From contig CALAOB010000107.1 of the NCBI GenBank assembly GCA_937927445.1, positions 1 to 39,963 of the forward strand: a DNA stretch of 39,963 nt. Reading direction: 5' to 3'. The notes below the pieces were generated by a model. It worked only from the letters and a program-made list of their open reading frames with translations, was not told where the DNA came from and ran no database searches. This document shows positions 8,310 to 15,893 of this stretch, piece by piece; position 1 is the stretch's first letter, and each line of letters starts with the position of its first letter. The translations under genes and the position numbers were made by a program. This DNA is from an uncultured Oribacterium sp. Its GTDB lineage: Bacteria; Bacillota; Clostridia; Lachnospirales; Lachnospiraceae.

Positions 8310-9353
8310 TTACTTCTTTACAGAAGAAACATCGATGCCGAGTGTATCGGCAGTCTCCTGATTTACAGCGACGGTGCACTTGTCCGCGCTGAGGTAGCCG
8401 ATCGGGATATCGCCCGGATTCTTGCCATCCTTCAGGATCTCCACGGCCTGCTCACCTGCCATGTAGCCGAGCTGGTAGTAGTCGATGCCATAGGTTGCGA
8501 GGCCGCCTTCATTGACCATGTTCTCCTCACCACAGATGACCGGAATCTTGTTGTCGGTTGCGACCGAAGCGACGGTTGCCATGCCGGCAGCGATGGTGTT
8601 ATCGGTCGGTGCATAGATGACGTCGACCTTACCGACCATGGACTCTACGACGGTCTGGATCTCGTTGGAGCTGGAAACGGTGTAGTCCGCATGTGCGAGG
8701 CCGGCCTTATCGCAGGCGTCTCTCGCCATCTGTGCCTGAATCTCGGAGTTTGACTCAGCGGTACAGAAAAGGATACCGACGGTCTTCGCATCCGGAAGAA
8801 GCTGCTGGAGAAGGTCGATCTGCTCTGCAACCGGAGTCAGATCAGAAGTACCGGTGACGTTTCCGCCAGGAGCGTCGTTCGATGCCACGAGGCCGGACTC
8901 CGCCGGATCGGTTACGGCAGAAAGAACGATCGGAATGGTGGTCGTCGCAGCGGAAGCGGCCTGGGCTGCCGGAGTTGCGATCGCGTAGATGAGGTCATCG
9001 CCATCGTTTACGAACTTCTCGGAGATGGTCTGGCAGGCGGACTGCTCACCGGACGCATTCTGCTGATCGATCTCGTAGGAAATACCCGAATCATCGAGTG
9101 CCTTTACGAAGCCCTCGTTTGCCTTATCGAGTGCGGCATGCTGTACGAGCTGAAGTACGCCGATCTTATAGGTCTTGCCATCGCTCGCCTCGGCTGCTGC
9201 TGCGGTCGTTGCATCGGTCTCTGCGGCTGCGGTGGTCTCCGCTGCTGCCGCGGTCGTCGCGGTCGGTGTGGAGCTGGAGCCACAGGCACTTAAGGAAGCC
9301 ACAGCCATCATCGCGGCCATGGAAATCGCTGTGAATCTGTTCATTTTCTTCAT
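8310..9353 (-). CDS. ABC transporter substrate-binding lipoprotein, TrpX type (system 1)
   Basis: 347-residue lipoprotein. A lipobox (LSAC) follows a signal peptide starting MKKMNRFTAIS, then a low-complexity Ala/Thr/Glu tether (about 30-60) and the ABC_sub_bind fold. Family landmarks: YKIGVLQLVQHAALD, IAIATPAAQ-type segment (IYAIATPAAQAA), SAVTDPAESGLV, NVTGTSD, and YAPTDNTIAAGM. The ATG at 9353 has GAGGAG upstream; an in-frame ATG seven codons earlier lacks one. No T-box precedes it, unlike the paralogue at 25593. It has its own terminator and an operator-bearing promoter. Confidence 0.9.
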   Translation of the reverse strand: MKKMNRFTAISMAAMMAVASLSACGSSSTPTATTAAAAETTAAAETDATTAAAAEASDGKTYKIGVLQLVQHAALDKANEGFVKALDDSGISYEIDQQNASGEQSACQTISEKFVNDGDDLIYAIATPAAQAASAATTTIPIVLSAVTDPAESGLVASNDAPGGNVTGTSDLTPVAEQIDLLQQLLPDAKTVGILFCTAESNSEIQAQMARDACDKAGLAHADYTVSSSNEIQTVVESMVGKVDVIYAPTDNTIAAGMATVASVATDNKIPVICGEENMVNEGGLATYGIDYYQLGYMAGEQAVEILKDGKNPGDIPIGYLSADKCTVAVNQETADTLGIDVSSVKK

Positions 9354-9385
9354 AATACATCTCCTCTTTCTCATCCGCTTTTGTC

Positions 9386-9464
9386 CTTTAAAGTCTTAGA
9401 AGCTTTAGCACTTTAAAGCGGATTAGTTATGAGTGTATTATAGCGCGTATTTTTCCAAATGCAA
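9386..9464 (-). promoter_or_regulatory. Promoter and CTTTAAAG operators of the system 1 lipoprotein gene
   Basis: Minus strand: -35 TTGCAT (9459-9464), 16-bp spacer, -10 TATAAT (9437-9442). Two CTTTAAAG cores follow in the leader (9411-9418 and 9386-9393), 25 bp apart centre to centre, with a half-site between. The same boxes mark the permease promoter at 8114-8169. Confidence 0.6.
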
Positions 9465-9554
9465 GGATGAATTATAGAAAAAGGTCCCGATGATTACCTG
9501 TGTTCATATCTGCCATAGCGCTGATCATTCGCCCACACGGCTCAAAACATAAAT

Positions 9555-9582
9555 AAAAGCCGCAGCAGCTGCCACGGCTTTT
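9555..9582 (-). terminator. Terminator of the CobW-type operon
   Basis: Eight-pair stem AAAAGCCG with CGGCTTTT around a 12-base loop, then a T-rich tail on the minus strand (TTTTATTTATG). Confidence 0.75.
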
Positions 9583-9631
9583 GTTTTCGAACGCACTCCT
9601 GATTTCAGAAGTTTTCGTTTCAGAATCTCTA

Positions 9632-10678
9632 TCAGAATGTCACGACATCCTCGATCGGACCGGTCCGGACGATGGACTCAAGCTCCAGCACAGGGCCCTC
9701 GCCGCTGTACTCCTCCCGCTCTTCCATCGTGACGGTCGCGGTCAGCTTCGCCCAGTCTCTCGTGTTAAACGGCGCAATCACAGCCGGATCTCCCTTCGTC
9801 ACGAAGCCGAGGAAGGTCATATCCGCCGCACAGCAGGTCATCGCCATACGACCCGGGATGAACTCATTCGCCGGCATACCGCGGCGCTTCAGCACCATCG
9901 CAGTGAAGCTGATCTTCTTCCCGAGGTAACGCTCCGGGTTATCCATGCAGTCCACGAACCAGGTACCGTAGTCCTCCGGCTTCAGCTCAATGCTGTCGGC
10001 CGCGAGGTCATATGGCAGATCCTCCGGGAGCATGTCCTGCTGGATCTCGCCGTTCTTATCCTCGAGGATCAGCATCGCACCCTGTCCCATGGCGCGGATC
10101 TTCCGGCGGAAGTCCACCAGCTGCTCGCTGGAGACATTGTCACAGCGGTTCACGATCGCGAGCTCAGCCTCCCGGAGCATCTGTCCGAGGAAACTGCGCA
10201 TGTTGTTGTTATTGATGTAGATGCCGAGGGTGGAGCCATCCATGATGGTGATGACCTGGTAGATCACCCAGCTCTCCGGCATCGACAGCTCGTAGTTCGC
10301 CGGACGTCCCTGATCCTTCGCGAGCTCCTGCTCGGACATCGGACCGTCGTAGAGATCATCCTGGTTCCACATGCCGTTCCACTCGATGATGATACGCTCC
10401 GGATTGTACTCCGCCTGCAGCTTCGAGAGGTACGCCTCGTTGAAGTCGGTCTCCTTCTCCATGCGGATTGCGACGGTGTGGTACTTTTCGAGCTCTGCCT
10501 CATCGTACTCGGACTCGCCCTCCTCACAGAGGAGAAGCAGGGTCGTGCCCTCGGCCTGGAAGTACTCTTGGGCCATGGTGTACTTGATGAACTCGGTCTT
10601 GCCGGCCTCGAGGAAGCCGTTGATCAGGAATACAGGAATCTGATCATCCTGTAACTCGTAATTATCACTTGTTGCCAT
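9632..10678 (-). CDS. CobW-type P-loop protein with C-terminal TIGR03943/YcgQ-like domain
   Basis: 348 residues, cytoplasmic. The N-terminal domain begins with a CobW-like fold and P-loop GFLEAGKTEF (21-30), but the CxCC metal motif of true CobW proteins is missing. Residues from about 240 to 348 match the soluble part of the DUF1980/TIGR03943 family (YcgQ-like), with CCAADMTFLGFV at 282-293. In Bacillus the YcgQ protein pairs with a YcgR permease; no such permease is in the window. It starts 12 bases after the metallochaperone gene with AGGAG upstream, so the two are one operon. A metal-related role is inferred from this pairing. Confidence 0.7.
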   Translation of the reverse strand: MATSDNYELQDDQIPVFLINGFLEAGKTEFIKYTMAQEYFQAEGTTLLLLCEEGESEYDEAELEKYHTVAIRMEKETDFNEAYLSKLQAEYNPERIIIEWNGMWNQDDLYDGPMSEQELAKDQGRPANYELSMPESWVIYQVITIMDGSTLGIYINNNNMRSFLGQMLREAELAIVNRCDNVSSEQLVDFRRKIRAMGQGAMLILEDKNGEIQQDMLPEDLPYDLAADSIELKPEDYGTWFVDCMDNPERYLGKKISFTAMVLKRRGMPANEFIPGRMAMTCCAADMTFLGFVTKGDPAVIAPFNTRDWAKLTATVTMEEREEYSGEGPVLELESIVRTGPIEDVVTF

Positions 10679-10690
10679 AAAAACTCCTAT

Positions 10691-11962
10691 TTATTCGCAG
10701 AATGCGTGCTTCAGTGCTTCTTCGTCGAGATGAGCGCCGATAACGACGACCTTACCGGTGAACTCCGGAGAGCCCTCACGTACCTCGGTCTGACCAGGTA
10801 CGAGGTCGAAGTACATCCAGTGACCGCGGTTCTCGGCATCCTCGAGCATACCCTTGCAGCGGATGACGGTGCCGTAGGTCTCACCCTCGGCCATCTCGTG
10901 AAGGATGGACTCGAGCTTCGACTTGCTGAACGGATGCGGCGTCTCCATACCCCAGTTGGTGAAGACTTCATCCGCGTCATGGTCGTGACAGCAGCAGTGA
11001 CCGTGCTCGTCGTGCTCGTGATGATGGTGCGCATGCTCCTCGTGATCGTGGTCATCCTCGTCGTGATCGTAGTGACAGCAGCAGTGCTCGTCCTCATCGT
11101 GCTCGTGGTGATGATGCTCATGCTCCTCATGATCGTGATCCTCATCGTCGTGATCATGGTGACAGCAGCAGTGCTCGTCCTCGTCATGCTCATGCTCGTG
11201 ATCATGATCGTGGTGGTGATGATGGTGATGGTGGTCATGATGATGGTGGATGGTGATACCATTGTCGAGGGTCTCGATCACATCATGATCATCGTCGTCC
11301 TCTTCCTCGCCCTCATGTGCATGGACTCTCTCCATGACTTCCTTCATCATGGACTCCTCGAGATCATCCTTACCTGAGATGATACGGATGAGCTGCTCGC
11401 CGGTGAGCTGTGCCTCCGGTGTCGTCACGACCTGCGCCTTCGGATTGATCTCCTTCACGATCTTCACTGCGGTGTCGACCTTTTCCTCGGCTGCAATATC
11501 GGTTCTCGACAGCACGACCGTACCTGCATACAGGATCTGGTTGTTAAAGAACTCACCGAAGTTCTTCGAGTAGAGCTTCGCCTTCTGTGCGTCCACGATG
11601 GTTACCGCCGCATCCAGCTCGACATCGAGGTTGCCGGAAACCGCCTTGACTGCACCGATGATGTCGGACAGCTTGCCGACACCCGACGGCTCGATGATGA
11701 TACGATCCGGCTGGTAGGTCTCCACGACCTCCTGCAACGACTTCTCGAAATTACCGACCAGTGAACAGCAGATGCAGCCCTGGTTCATCTCACGAATCTC
11801 GATGCCGGCATCCTTCAGGAAACCGCCGTCGATGCCGATCTCACCGAACTCGTTCTCGATCAGCACGACCTTCTCCGTCTTTAAAGCCTCATCCAGCAGG
11901 CGCTGAATGAAGGTGGTCTTTCCGGCTCCGAGGAAACCGGATACGATATCTATACGTGTCAT
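10691..11962 (-). CDS. CobW/ZNG1-type GTPase metallochaperone with large His/Cys-rich insert
   Basis: 423 residues from the ATG at 11962 (GGAAGGAG upstream). P-loop GFLGAGKTT (9-17), the conserved metal motif CICC (63-66), EPSGVGKLSD (91-100) and LSRTD (151-155) define a COG0523 GTPase, which uses GTP to deliver Zn or another divalent metal. Between the GTPase and the CobW_C domain (about 331-423) is an acidic insert at about 213-330. Residues 239-330 hold 43 His and nine Cys, the latter as three CCCH units (265-268, 294-297, 323-326) about 29 residues apart. First gene of the operon, under a CIRCE-like operator. Metal identity is not shown by sequence. Confidence 0.9.
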   Translation of the reverse strand: MTRIDIVSGFLGAGKTTFIQRLLDEALKTEKVVLIENEFGEIGIDGGFLKDAGIEIREMNQGCICCSLVGNFEKSLQEVVETYQPDRIIIEPSGVGKLSDIIGAVKAVSGNLDVELDAAVTIVDAQKAKLYSKNFGEFFNNQILYAGTVVLSRTDIAAEEKVDTAVKIVKEINPKAQVVTTPEAQLTGEQLIRIISGKDDLEESMMKEVMERVHAHEGEEEDDDDHDVIETLDNGITIHHHHDHHHHHHHHDHDHEHEHDEDEHCCCHHDHDDEDHDHEEHEHHHHEHDEDEHCCCHYDHDEDDHDHEEHAHHHHEHDEHGHCCCHDHDADEVFTNWGMETPHPFSKSKLESILHEMAEGETYGTVIRCKGMLEDAENRGHWMYFDLVPGQTEVREGSPEFTGKVVVIGAHLDEEALKHAFCE

Positions 11963-12077
11963 ATGATTACTCCTTCCAGTCATCATTTGCTTTATCAGGA
12001 CAATGCAAACGACCGCACGGTACATACCCGGCCCATAAGCTCCGGTGTTCACAAGGGGAACGTACCTCACAGTCTCA

Positions 12078-12104
12078 TTAGCACTCTCTTTACAACACTG
12101 CTAA
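12078..12104. promoter_or_regulatory. CIRCE-like HrcA operator upstream of the metallochaperone gene
   Basis: Plus strand: TTAGCACTC (12078-12086), nine bases, CACTGCTAA (12096-12104). The HrcA consensus is TTAGCACTC, nine bases, GAGTGCTAA: the left half matches exactly, spacing is exact, and the right half differs at two positions. It directly abuts the -10 of the promoter, the usual CIRCE position. Confidence 0.65.
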
Positions 12105-12132
12105 GTATAGTCAGTGCATTTCCGCTTGTCAA
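12104..12132 (-). promoter_or_regulatory. Strong sigma-A promoter of the CobW operon
   Basis: Minus strand: consensus -35 TTGACA (12127-12132), 17-bp spacer, -10 TATACT (12104-12109). Predicted start is inside the CIRCE-like element, leaving a leader of about 135 bases before the ATG. Confidence 0.75.
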
Positions 12133-12237
12133 TTGAGCTGCTCCGTAATCCGAAGAGTTTCGAAAGATTTAAGAGTTGAGGGCGTCTGCATTGGCCTCTG
12201 CTTCGGATTCGGAATCGATATATATGGAAGAAAGGGC

Positions 12238-12987
12238 TCACTCGGAAAGGTAGTCGATCGCCTTCCGGAGGTCGGCGGCCTGCTCGATGCAGATCGCTGC
12301 GCCGCTCTCCTCGAGCTCCTCCTGCGTCCGGAAGCCGTAGATGCAGCCGATGGACGGGATGCCTGCGCGCTTCGCCGTTTCCATATCGGTGTTCGTGTCG
12401 CCGACATAGAGGCAGTCCGCCGCGGTCTTTCCGATGTGGGCGAGGGCATCGTCGACGACGCCGGTGTCCGGCTTCAGCGGGTGGGTGCCGTCATCGCCCG
12501 AGACATAAGCGAAGTAGCCGGCGCCGTAAGCGGTATCGAGGACCCTGATGGCTTCGTGCAGCGACTTGTTCGTGATGCAGGCGAGCTTCCAGCCCTCTGC
12601 CTTCAGCTCGTCGAGGCAGGCCTTCAGCCCCGGATACGGTTCCGCCTTGTAGGTGCAGTTTTCCTGGAAGAAATCCATATAGAGATTCCAGGCATCGTCG
12701 AAGAGCTCCATCACCTCGTCGGCCTTCTGGTCGAGATCGATGGCCCGGTCCTCGTCCTTCTCCTCCCACTTCTCCGCTTCTCTGTAGTAACGATCTGCGG
12801 TCGCCGCGAGGGCCCGCTCGACGAACTTCTCCCCGCCGTTTCCGACGAACTTCTTCGTCTGCTCCATCGTGATGCGATCGAGCCCCAGCTCATCCATGGT
12901 TTTATTCATGGTGTCCTGAAGACTGTAGAGCGTGTTCACGAGGGTTCCATCGAGATCCATTAACAGTGCACTGTATTTCTGAGACAT
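12238..12987 (-). CDS. HAD-superfamily hydrolase, phosphoglycolate phosphatase-like
   Basis: 249 residues, cytoplasmic phosphatase of HAD subfamily I. Motif I MDLDGTLVNT with nucleophile and acid Asp near residues 11 and 13, a four-helix cap (about 20-110), motif II Thr in CITNKS, motif III Lys in HPLKPD, and motif IV VGDTNTDMETAKRAG. This pattern is shared by Gph and PpaX-type enzymes, so the substrate is not certain. ATG at 12987 with AGGAGGT. Divergent from rnhA; it ends about 105 bp before the CobW promoter. Confidence 0.85.
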   Translation of the reverse strand: MSQKYSALLMDLDGTLVNTLYSLQDTMNKTMDELGLDRITMEQTKKFVGNGGEKFVERALAATADRYYREAEKWEEKDEDRAIDLDQKADEVMELFDDAWNLYMDFFQENCTYKAEPYPGLKACLDELKAEGWKLACITNKSLHEAIRVLDTAYGAGYFAYVSGDDGTHPLKPDTGVVDDALAHIGKTAADCLYVGDTNTDMETAKRAGIPSIGCIYGFRTQEELEESGAAICIEQAADLRKAIDYLSE

Positions 12988-13103
12988 AGCTACCTCCTGT
13001 GTTTGAAAACACGGAAATTATAGCACGAAAGGGCGCGCTGCAGTATTAAATTCCTATGAAGCATGATAAAATACCACAATGCATAAAAGAAATGGAGAAC
13101 CAT

Positions 13104-13832
13104 ATGAAATTTTACTACGCAGTGCAGAAGGGTCGTCATCCGGGAGTTTATGAGAACTGGAGTGACTGTCAGAGAGAGGTCATCGGTGCAGCCGGTGCGG
13201 TCTTCAAAAAATTCAAAACCCGGGCGGAAGCAGAGGCGTTCGTGAAGGCGGATGGTTATGATCTGGAATTGCCGTTTGGTGAGTCGGAAACTTCAAGTCC
13301 ATCTTCTGCTTCCGCTTCTAAGCGAAGTTCTGTCGTTCCGAAGGGTCCGCTCTTCCACTCTGTCTCGGATGTAACGCGGGACGATGTGCTGCAGGAGCTT
13401 TCGGAGGTTACGACGGAGGCGCTGGCGTACGTCGATGGAAGTTTCAATCTCTCGACGGGCGTCTATGGTTATGGCGGGGTGCTGCTGTGCCGGGACGGGA
13501 GCATTCGCCCACTCCAGGGGCACGGACGTGACGAAACGCTTCGCACGATGCGGAACGTCGCGGGCGAGATTCATGGTTCGATGGCGGCGATTCAGGCAGC
13601 GGCGGATGCCGGCATCGCAAGCATCACGATCTTCTATGATTATATGGGCATCGAGATGTGGGCGAACGGCCAGTGGAAAACGAACAAGGAGGGCACACGC
13701 GCATACAAGGCCTTCATCGATCAGATCCGCCCACGCATCGAGATCCGTTTCCAGAAGGTCGCCGCGCACACCGGTGTCCGATTCAATGAGCTCGTCGACC
13801 AGCTCGCGAAGGCCTCCGTCGGCATCGACTGA
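13104..13832 (+). CDS. rnhA: Ribonuclease HI with N-terminal hybrid-binding domain
   Basis: 242 residues. The N-terminal ~45 residues (KFYYAVQKGRHPGVYENW, with FKKFKTRAEAEAFV) are the RNA-DNA hybrid binding (viroplasmin-like) domain, joined by a Ser-rich linker to the RNase H fold. Catalytic acids are visible: Asp in YVDGSFN, Glu in GEIHGSMAAI, Asp in FYDYMGIEMW, Asp in NELVDQLAK, plus the His loop AAHTGVRFN. It removes RNA from RNA-DNA hybrids. The ATG at 13104 has GGAGA; an in-frame ATG at 13056 lacks an SD. Single gene, convergent with the CPBP gene across a shared terminator. Confidence 0.92.
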   Translation: MKFYYAVQKGRHPGVYENWSDCQREVIGAAGAVFKKFKTRAEAEAFVKADGYDLELPFGESETSSPSSASASKRSSVVPKGPLFHSVSDVTRDDVLQELSEVTTEALAYVDGSFNLSTGVYGYGGVLLCRDGSIRPLQGHGRDETLRTMRNVAGEIHGSMAAIQAAADAGIASITIFYDYMGIEMWANGQWKTNKEGTRAYKAFIDQIRPRIEIRFQKVAAHTGVRFNELVDQLAKASVGID

Positions 13833-13833
13833 C

Positions 13834-13867
13834 GAAAGTTTATAAAAATTTAATGGGATCTGACCCC
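13834..13867. repeat. REP-like repeat copy 2
   Basis: Starts two bases after the rnhA stop. The arm GAAAGTTTATAAAAATTTA is identical to the copy at 4365, followed by a core ATGGGATCTGACCCC with two changes from the perfect palindrome. Confidence 0.65.
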
Positions 13868-13910
13868 TGCTCATTCGCCAATGCAGAAAGCCGCACCATC
13901 GTCACTTTGC

Positions 13911-13950
13911 GGAAGTTTATGAGGTCTGATCCCCCTTACGAAATTCTCAA
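13911..13950. repeat. REP-like repeat copy 3
   Basis: Shortened left arm GGAAGTTTAT, degenerate core GAGGTCTGATCCCC, then the right arm TTACGAAATTCTCAA, which matches TTACGAATTTCTTAA after the copy at 25454. Confidence 0.55.
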
Positions 13951-13964
13951 GCTCGCATACACTG

Positions 13965-14014
13965 AAAAAGCTGTCGTCCTGCTCCGAAATTCCGGGGCAG
14001 GACGGCAGCTTTTT
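13965..14014. terminator. Bidirectional terminator between rnhA and the CPBP gene
   Basis: Long stem AAAAGCTG, CGTCCTGC with complement GCAGGACG, CAGCTTTTT around an inner loop; T runs on both strands. It serves the two converging genes. Confidence 0.9.
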
Positions 14015-14072
14015 ACTGACGACGTTTTTCTTCTGATATTTTTCTAAATGATACTTATTATTATTCGGGCTC

Positions 14073-14930
14073 TCAGGCGAAGGCCTGCTTGCCTGCGTGG
14101 CTGTGCTCCGGCTGCTCTCCGCTCTGCAGGCGCATCTTCTCCCGATGTGCATCGACGAGGATTCGAATCGTGAGGTAGACGATCGGTCCAAGATAGATAA
14201 GCATCACCCACAGGCTCGTGGTGTCCATCGCCTCGACGCCCTGCTGCATGCTGCCGACGCCATAGATGCCGGACATCATGAGCGAAGTGAAATCATAAAA
14301 CGCGTGCAGGAAAATCATCGCGAGGACGTTTCGCGCACGAGCATAGATGAGACTCAGATAGATGCCAATGACTACATTCTGCACCATCTGGAAGACGACG
14401 GCCATCGGATCAGCTGCCCAGCTCATGTTGATGACATGGGCGAGGCCGAAAAGGAAGCCGGTCAGATAAGCCGCCTGCAGACGACCGAGCGCGCTCGGTC
14501 GGAAGCTGCGGATCAGTGTTTCCTCGATGATTCCCCGGAAAACGGTCTCCTCCAGGAGCCCCACCAGGAAGATAAAGGCGAGGAAAATGAGAATCTGCGT
14601 CCATGGCAGAGCATCATTCTCGATCATCAGGATACGCTCATACTGCAGAAGCAGCGCATCCAGCAGCAGTACGAAGCCGCCCGCCTTCAGCGTATCCATG
14701 AAATTATCCTGCTCCCATGGAATCTCCCGAAGCATACCAAAGCCCGCCAGTACGAGCATGGTGAGGATCAGCGCCGACTCTTCACGAAGAAGCAGTCCGC
14801 CGTAGCCTGGGATCTCGATTCCCTGTGTCACATGTGCCGTGAAATATAAAATCAGTAGAAAGGAAAGCGCCGTCATGATGGCGTACATGATCGGGTGACG
14901 ATGCATGAACGTCCTACGCGTTTCCTTCAT
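14073..14930 (-). CDS. CPBP family intramembrane metalloprotease (Abi/CAAX-type)
   Basis: About 285 residues with eight or so membrane segments. Conserved CPBP motifs: EETVFRG (motif 1, paired Glu with Arg), FLFGLAHVINM (motif 2 His) and HAFYDF (motif 3 His). Relatives in Firmicutes act in bacteriocin self-immunity or protein processing; no bacteriocin gene is seen nearby. The ATG at 14930 follows AAAAGAGG by eight bases; an upstream in-frame ATG at 14978 has no SD. A 216-bp region upstream holds two similar short segments (separate entry). Confidence 0.82.
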   Translation of the reverse strand: MKETRRTFMHRHPIMYAIMTALSFLLILYFTAHVTQGIEIPGYGGLLLREESALILTMLVLAGFGMLREIPWEQDNFMDTLKAGGFVLLLDALLLQYERILMIENDALPWTQILIFLAFIFLVGLLEETVFRGIIEETLIRSFRPSALGRLQAAYLTGFLFGLAHVINMSWAADPMAVVFQMVQNVVIGIYLSLIYARARNVLAMIFLHAFYDFTSLMMSGIYGVGSMQQGVEAMDTTSLWVMLIYLGPIVYLTIRILVDAHREKMRLQSGEQPEHSHAGKQAFA

Positions 14931-15009
14931 ATAGAACCTCTTTTCAATGTTTACATCATCATGCCTGCAGCTGCTCATCGAACAGGCAGTGCATGATCAT
15001 ATTGACCGG

Positions 15010-15092
15010 ACCATCGTACATATACGGGATAAACTTTTCTGTTAACGGCGTTAATGGCGTACGTAACGACCATCGCACATATACAGATTAAA
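15010..15092. repeat. Imperfect 24-bp direct repeat upstream of the CPBP gene
   Basis: Two 24-bp segments, 15010-15033 and 15069-15092, match at 20 positions and share ACCATCG and ACATATAC. On the minus strand both lie in short open stretches ending in stops (peptides containing LYMCDG and PYMYDG), so they may be remains of a duplicated small gene. I recognise neither. Confidence 0.35.
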
Positions 15093-15146
15093 GCCGTATG
15101 CATCGATCATCGTCCGGTGCTGTTTCGAACGAAATGAAAAGAGTAT

Positions 15147-15557
15147 TTAATTCAGAAGTCGAACAGAATCCAGAATGGACAGAATAGAGCGTGGCGGACG
15201 AGAAGCCCAGTGCCCGAGTACGCAAGACCATGAAAGCGAATCCGCAGATTTCGGCGTAAAACCATGATGAAGTAGCTCCTCACTCCCCTCATCGAAACGC
15301 TGCGCCATGCGCGTTCTGCTGCCGCTCTTCTCGATCGTCGCATTCAGAAAATGACGAAGCTCCGCCATATCCGAAATCTTCCCCGCCTCGATCCGCGCGG
15401 TCAGCGAATCCTCTTCAGGAACCATATCCGAAGCTGAACTGCTTTCACTGCTCACACGAAGCGCTGAAATATTCCGAACCGGCGTAATCAACAGAAGACA
15501 GAGCACAGCCAGCAGCATCCATGCTGCACTCAGCTTCCGCATTTTCCTCGTCGCCAT
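15147..15557 (-). CDS. Small exported or membrane-anchored hypothetical protein
   Basis: 136 residues. A basic N terminus and a hydrophobic stretch (about 10-28, LSAAWMLLAVLCLLLI) form a signal peptide or anchor. The remainder is Ser/Glu-rich with EEDSLTARIEAGKISDMAELRHFLNATIEKSG, which may form helices. There is no lipobox and no known domain. Support: ATG at 15557 with AAAGGGGGACGG upstream. It lies downstream of asnA and the structured element at 15655-15870. The C terminus is rich in Ser, Trp and Arg and may be shifted relative to homologues. Function unknown. Confidence 0.5.
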   Translation of the reverse strand: MATRKMRKLSAAWMLLAVLCLLLITPVRNISALRVSSESSSASDMVPEEDSLTARIEAGKISDMAELRHFLNATIEKSGSRTRMAQRFDEGSEELLHHGFTPKSADSLSWSCVLGHWASRPPRSILSILDSVRLLN

Positions 15558-15654
15558 CGCTCCGTCCCCCTTTCTGATTTAACTTTAATGTATTATACCA
15601 TTGAGTCCTGAAAAAAGACAAACAAGAATCAGCATTAAGGATAAGGCACCGAGA

Positions 15655-15870
15655 CCGGAAGAACTGCAACAGAAACCATACGGAGAGGTCGTGAAGAATC
15701 AAAATCCCATCCCTTAGAAGTACTTGGTGTATCTCTCCTTGGAACCCTCTGTCAACGCTGAGTTTTCATCAGGAAAACTCAGCGATTGCAGAGGGCCTAG
15801 TACTTCTTAGGGATGGGATTTTAGAGTCTTCCGAGCTCGGAGTACTGTGTTTCGGTTGCAGTTCTTCCGG
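15655..15870. repeat. Full structured hairpin element A
   Basis: 216 bp of nested inverted repeats, beginning 24 bp after the asnA stop. Outer stem: 16 bp perfect, CCGGAAGAACTGCAAC (15655-15670) with 15855-15870. Middle: a 24-bp stem with one mismatch (AAAATCCCATCCC side). Apex: two perfect stems, CCCTCTG and CGCTGAGTTTT, with their complements. Shared loop blocks on the plus strand: CCATACGGAGAGGTCG, GTGAAGAATCAA, TTTAGAGTCTTCC and CGGAGTACTGTGT. These recur in element B although the stems are unrelated. Confidence 0.75.
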
Positions 15871-15893
15871 CTCGTAGACGAATTCTTCAGGAA

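Noticed and set aside
9354..9480. T-box or other riboswitch in front of ABC system 1
   Set aside because: The leader is about 75 bases with CTTTAAAG palindromes, with no T-box sequence or terminator.
11000..11250. CRISPR-like or satellite repeat in the CobW gene
   Set aside because: The repetition is in frame and encodes His/Asp/Cys units; there are no spacer-like unique segments. No CRISPR array was seen anywhere in the window.
10706..11377. Plus-strand frame rich in Val/Met/Leu opposite the His-rich insert
   Set aside because: It is the reverse reading of His/Asp/Glu codons, which gives hydrophobic residues. No SD or family match.
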